From JAFEDN01 sp963844565 (GTDB lineage Bacteria > Pseudomonadota > Gammaproteobacteria > Coxiellales > Coxiellaceae), in the NCBI GenBank assembly GCA_963844565.1, contig CAWJON010000002.1, positions 124,001 through 188,000 of the forward strand: 64,000 nt of DNA, written 5' to 3'. Both the position numbers and the translations under genes were made by a program. Below, in pieces: positions 63,025 through 64,000 of the stretch. How positions within the stretch are numbered: position 1 is the stretch's first letter; every line of letters starts with the position of its first letter. Below the pieces are notes generated by a model. It was given only the letters and a program-made list of their open reading frames with translations. It had not been told where the DNA came from and searched no databases.

Positions 63025-63113
63025 AAAAACCTAAAATCTATATCACTGCTATTGCTTACTAATTACATTTAACATACAATTTTTCCAAAATTATTACCAA
63101 TAAAGGTCTAAAT

Positions 63114-64000
63114 ATGACGAAGGTTGTTCTTCCAGATATTGAAGTTGAAAGCAAACATTTCCGCCAACCCTTTATCTATGCAGTAAATATAGTAGATTTC
63201 GATGGTTGCCTCTTGTTTAAAAAAGATAATGCAGGATTTCTACCTTCTCTACTAGTGATCGAAAGAGTCATGGGTAGGAAAAAATTAAAAAAAGCCATTT
63301 TAGAAAAACCTTTTATTGCCGATTATTTTTCAAATAAAAAAGGCAGTTATGTTAAAGAGGAAGCTGAACTAATAGATGCGGTCATCGCAGAAGGCGGTGG
63401 TTTATTTAAGGAGCTTACTGCAGATTATAATGTTACAAAAGAAAATCTCGATAAAATAGCTCTGTCTATTTTAGACCAAAAACCAGTACGCCAAATTTTG
63501 TCGACCTTGCCAGCCTTGAATCCAGAGGCCTATGTGGAAATAATTTACCGAATTGCATTAATTAAGATCGGCAGCGACTGCATTATTAGCAGTAATGTAC
63601 ATTTACTAAATTATATGAAAAAAAACTTGGAGAATTTGCAAAAGCAATTTCCAAAAACGCTCATTATCTGCATTTTAGCTAGTGGTAGCGCTCGGCAATC
63701 GACGTATTTAGATGTCAGAAATTATGAGAAGTTCCGGACAGGCCTAAAGAGTTCACTATTCCTATTTTTTTATGTATATGCAGTTAAAAGATTCCTTGAA
63801 AATGAGACTACGAAGACTGTTTTTTTTCCTTATTTATTTTCAGATACCATGGCCGATTTATCCATAGGCGATTCATTACTTTTTAGAAGTGATTTCGAAA
63901 ATGCAAGAAAAATTCATGATGCTATCAGACAACTAATTTCTGGTAAACAGGGTTGTAAAACCTATCTGTTAACTCAAATGGCCACGATGCTCACCTTAAC
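63114..64000 (+). CDS. Unknown protein with a DFDGC motif, cut by the right edge; effector-like
   Basis: ATG 63114 opens a frame that stays open to the end of the window (over 295 codons). AAAGG stands about seven bases before it. Residues 25-35 read NIVDFDGCLL, a DxDG start like motif I of HAD phosphatases, followed by a long helical part and LIICILASGSARQSTYLDVRNYE, which resembles the SNRQS-type block I recall from a family of large Legionella/Coxiella proteins. There is no signal peptide. The C-terminus lies outside the window. HAD-like phosphatase or effector activity is inference. Confidence 0.7.
   Translation, partial: MTKVVLPDIEVESKHFRQPFIYAVNIVDFDGCLLFKKDNAGFLPSLLVIERVMGRKKLKKAILEKPFIADYFSNKKGSYVKEEAELIDAVIAEGGGLFKELTADYNVTKENLDKIALSILDQKPVRQILSTLPALNPEAYVEIIYRIALIKIGSDCIISSNVHLLNYMKKNLENLQKQFPKTLIICILASGSARQSTYLDVRNYEKFRTGLKSSLFLFFYVYAVKRFLENETTKTVFFPYLFSDTMADLSIGDSLLFRSDFENARKIHDAIRQLISGKQGCKTYLLTQMATMLTL

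Overview
The window is an AT-rich stretch of a gammaproteobacterial chromosome, most likely a Legionellales/Coxiellaceae-type intracellular or host-associated bacterium. The evidence is the housekeeping gene content and order (pcnB-folK, coaD-ferredoxin, rpmB-rpmG-mutM, dut-phosphomannomutase, rph/yicC-gmk-rpoZ-spoT-ridA-recG, then an outer-membrane protein and htpG). In addition, several large proteins have the look of secreted effectors: two ankyrin proteins, an HExxH protein, a Cys-His hydrolase-like protein, a Ser-rich protein and a DxDG protein. No dot/icm genes lie in the window, so effector status is inference. Species cannot be fixed from the sequence.

Layout. 1-2.6 kb: the 3' end of an unknown gene, then a graveyard of toxin-antitoxin genes (frameshifted HigB-like toxin with its antitoxin, a toxin/antitoxin fusion scrap, a zeta-like P-loop scrap, a truncated HicB-like antitoxin, a frameshifted AbiEii-like toxin). 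2.6-8.1 kb: effector-like proteins and a truncated HTH/ATPase regulator. 8.3-16.5 kb: flavin amine oxidase, cyclase-family hydrolase, outer-membrane barrel, a double sensor kinase with two receivers, an ATP-grasp ligase and threonine dehydrogenase. 16.5-32.7 kb: RNase P RNA, a MATE pump, tRNA-Glu, and core genes for RNA polyadenylation, folate, CoA, DNA repair, ribosomal proteins, pyrimidine synthesis and LPS core. 32.7-39.6 kb: an unknown gene, a VapBC-type pair, an ankyrin protein, a RAYT transposase unit and gene fragments. 39.7-50.7 kb: the core run rph to htpG, a uridine-kinase-like gene and tRNA-Thr. 50.8-64 kb: a CPBP protease, an internally deleted IS4-family element, a Fic protein, a group II intron, umuDC, a second ankyrin protein, a membrane protein, a LysR regulator and a protein running off the right edge.

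The most striking feature is a set of structured palindromic repeats. Family A (three copies) and family B (four copies) carry several hairpins each, and most copies share a core of the form GGGGAGAA...TTCTCCCC; seven such cores were seen. They sit between core genes, but one lies in frame inside the heptosyltransferase gene, one supplies the last 30 residues and stop of FolK, and another supplies the MutM tail. One stem changes sequence between copies while keeping its pairing, which points to selection on an RNA or DNA hairpin. A third family (C) forms large MITE-like inverted repeats, one of which has been invaded by a family B copy. This resembles the palindromic elements of Rickettsia in behaviour but not obviously in sequence.

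All positions were read by eye. Protein identities rest on recognisable motifs and remembered family sequences, not on database searches.
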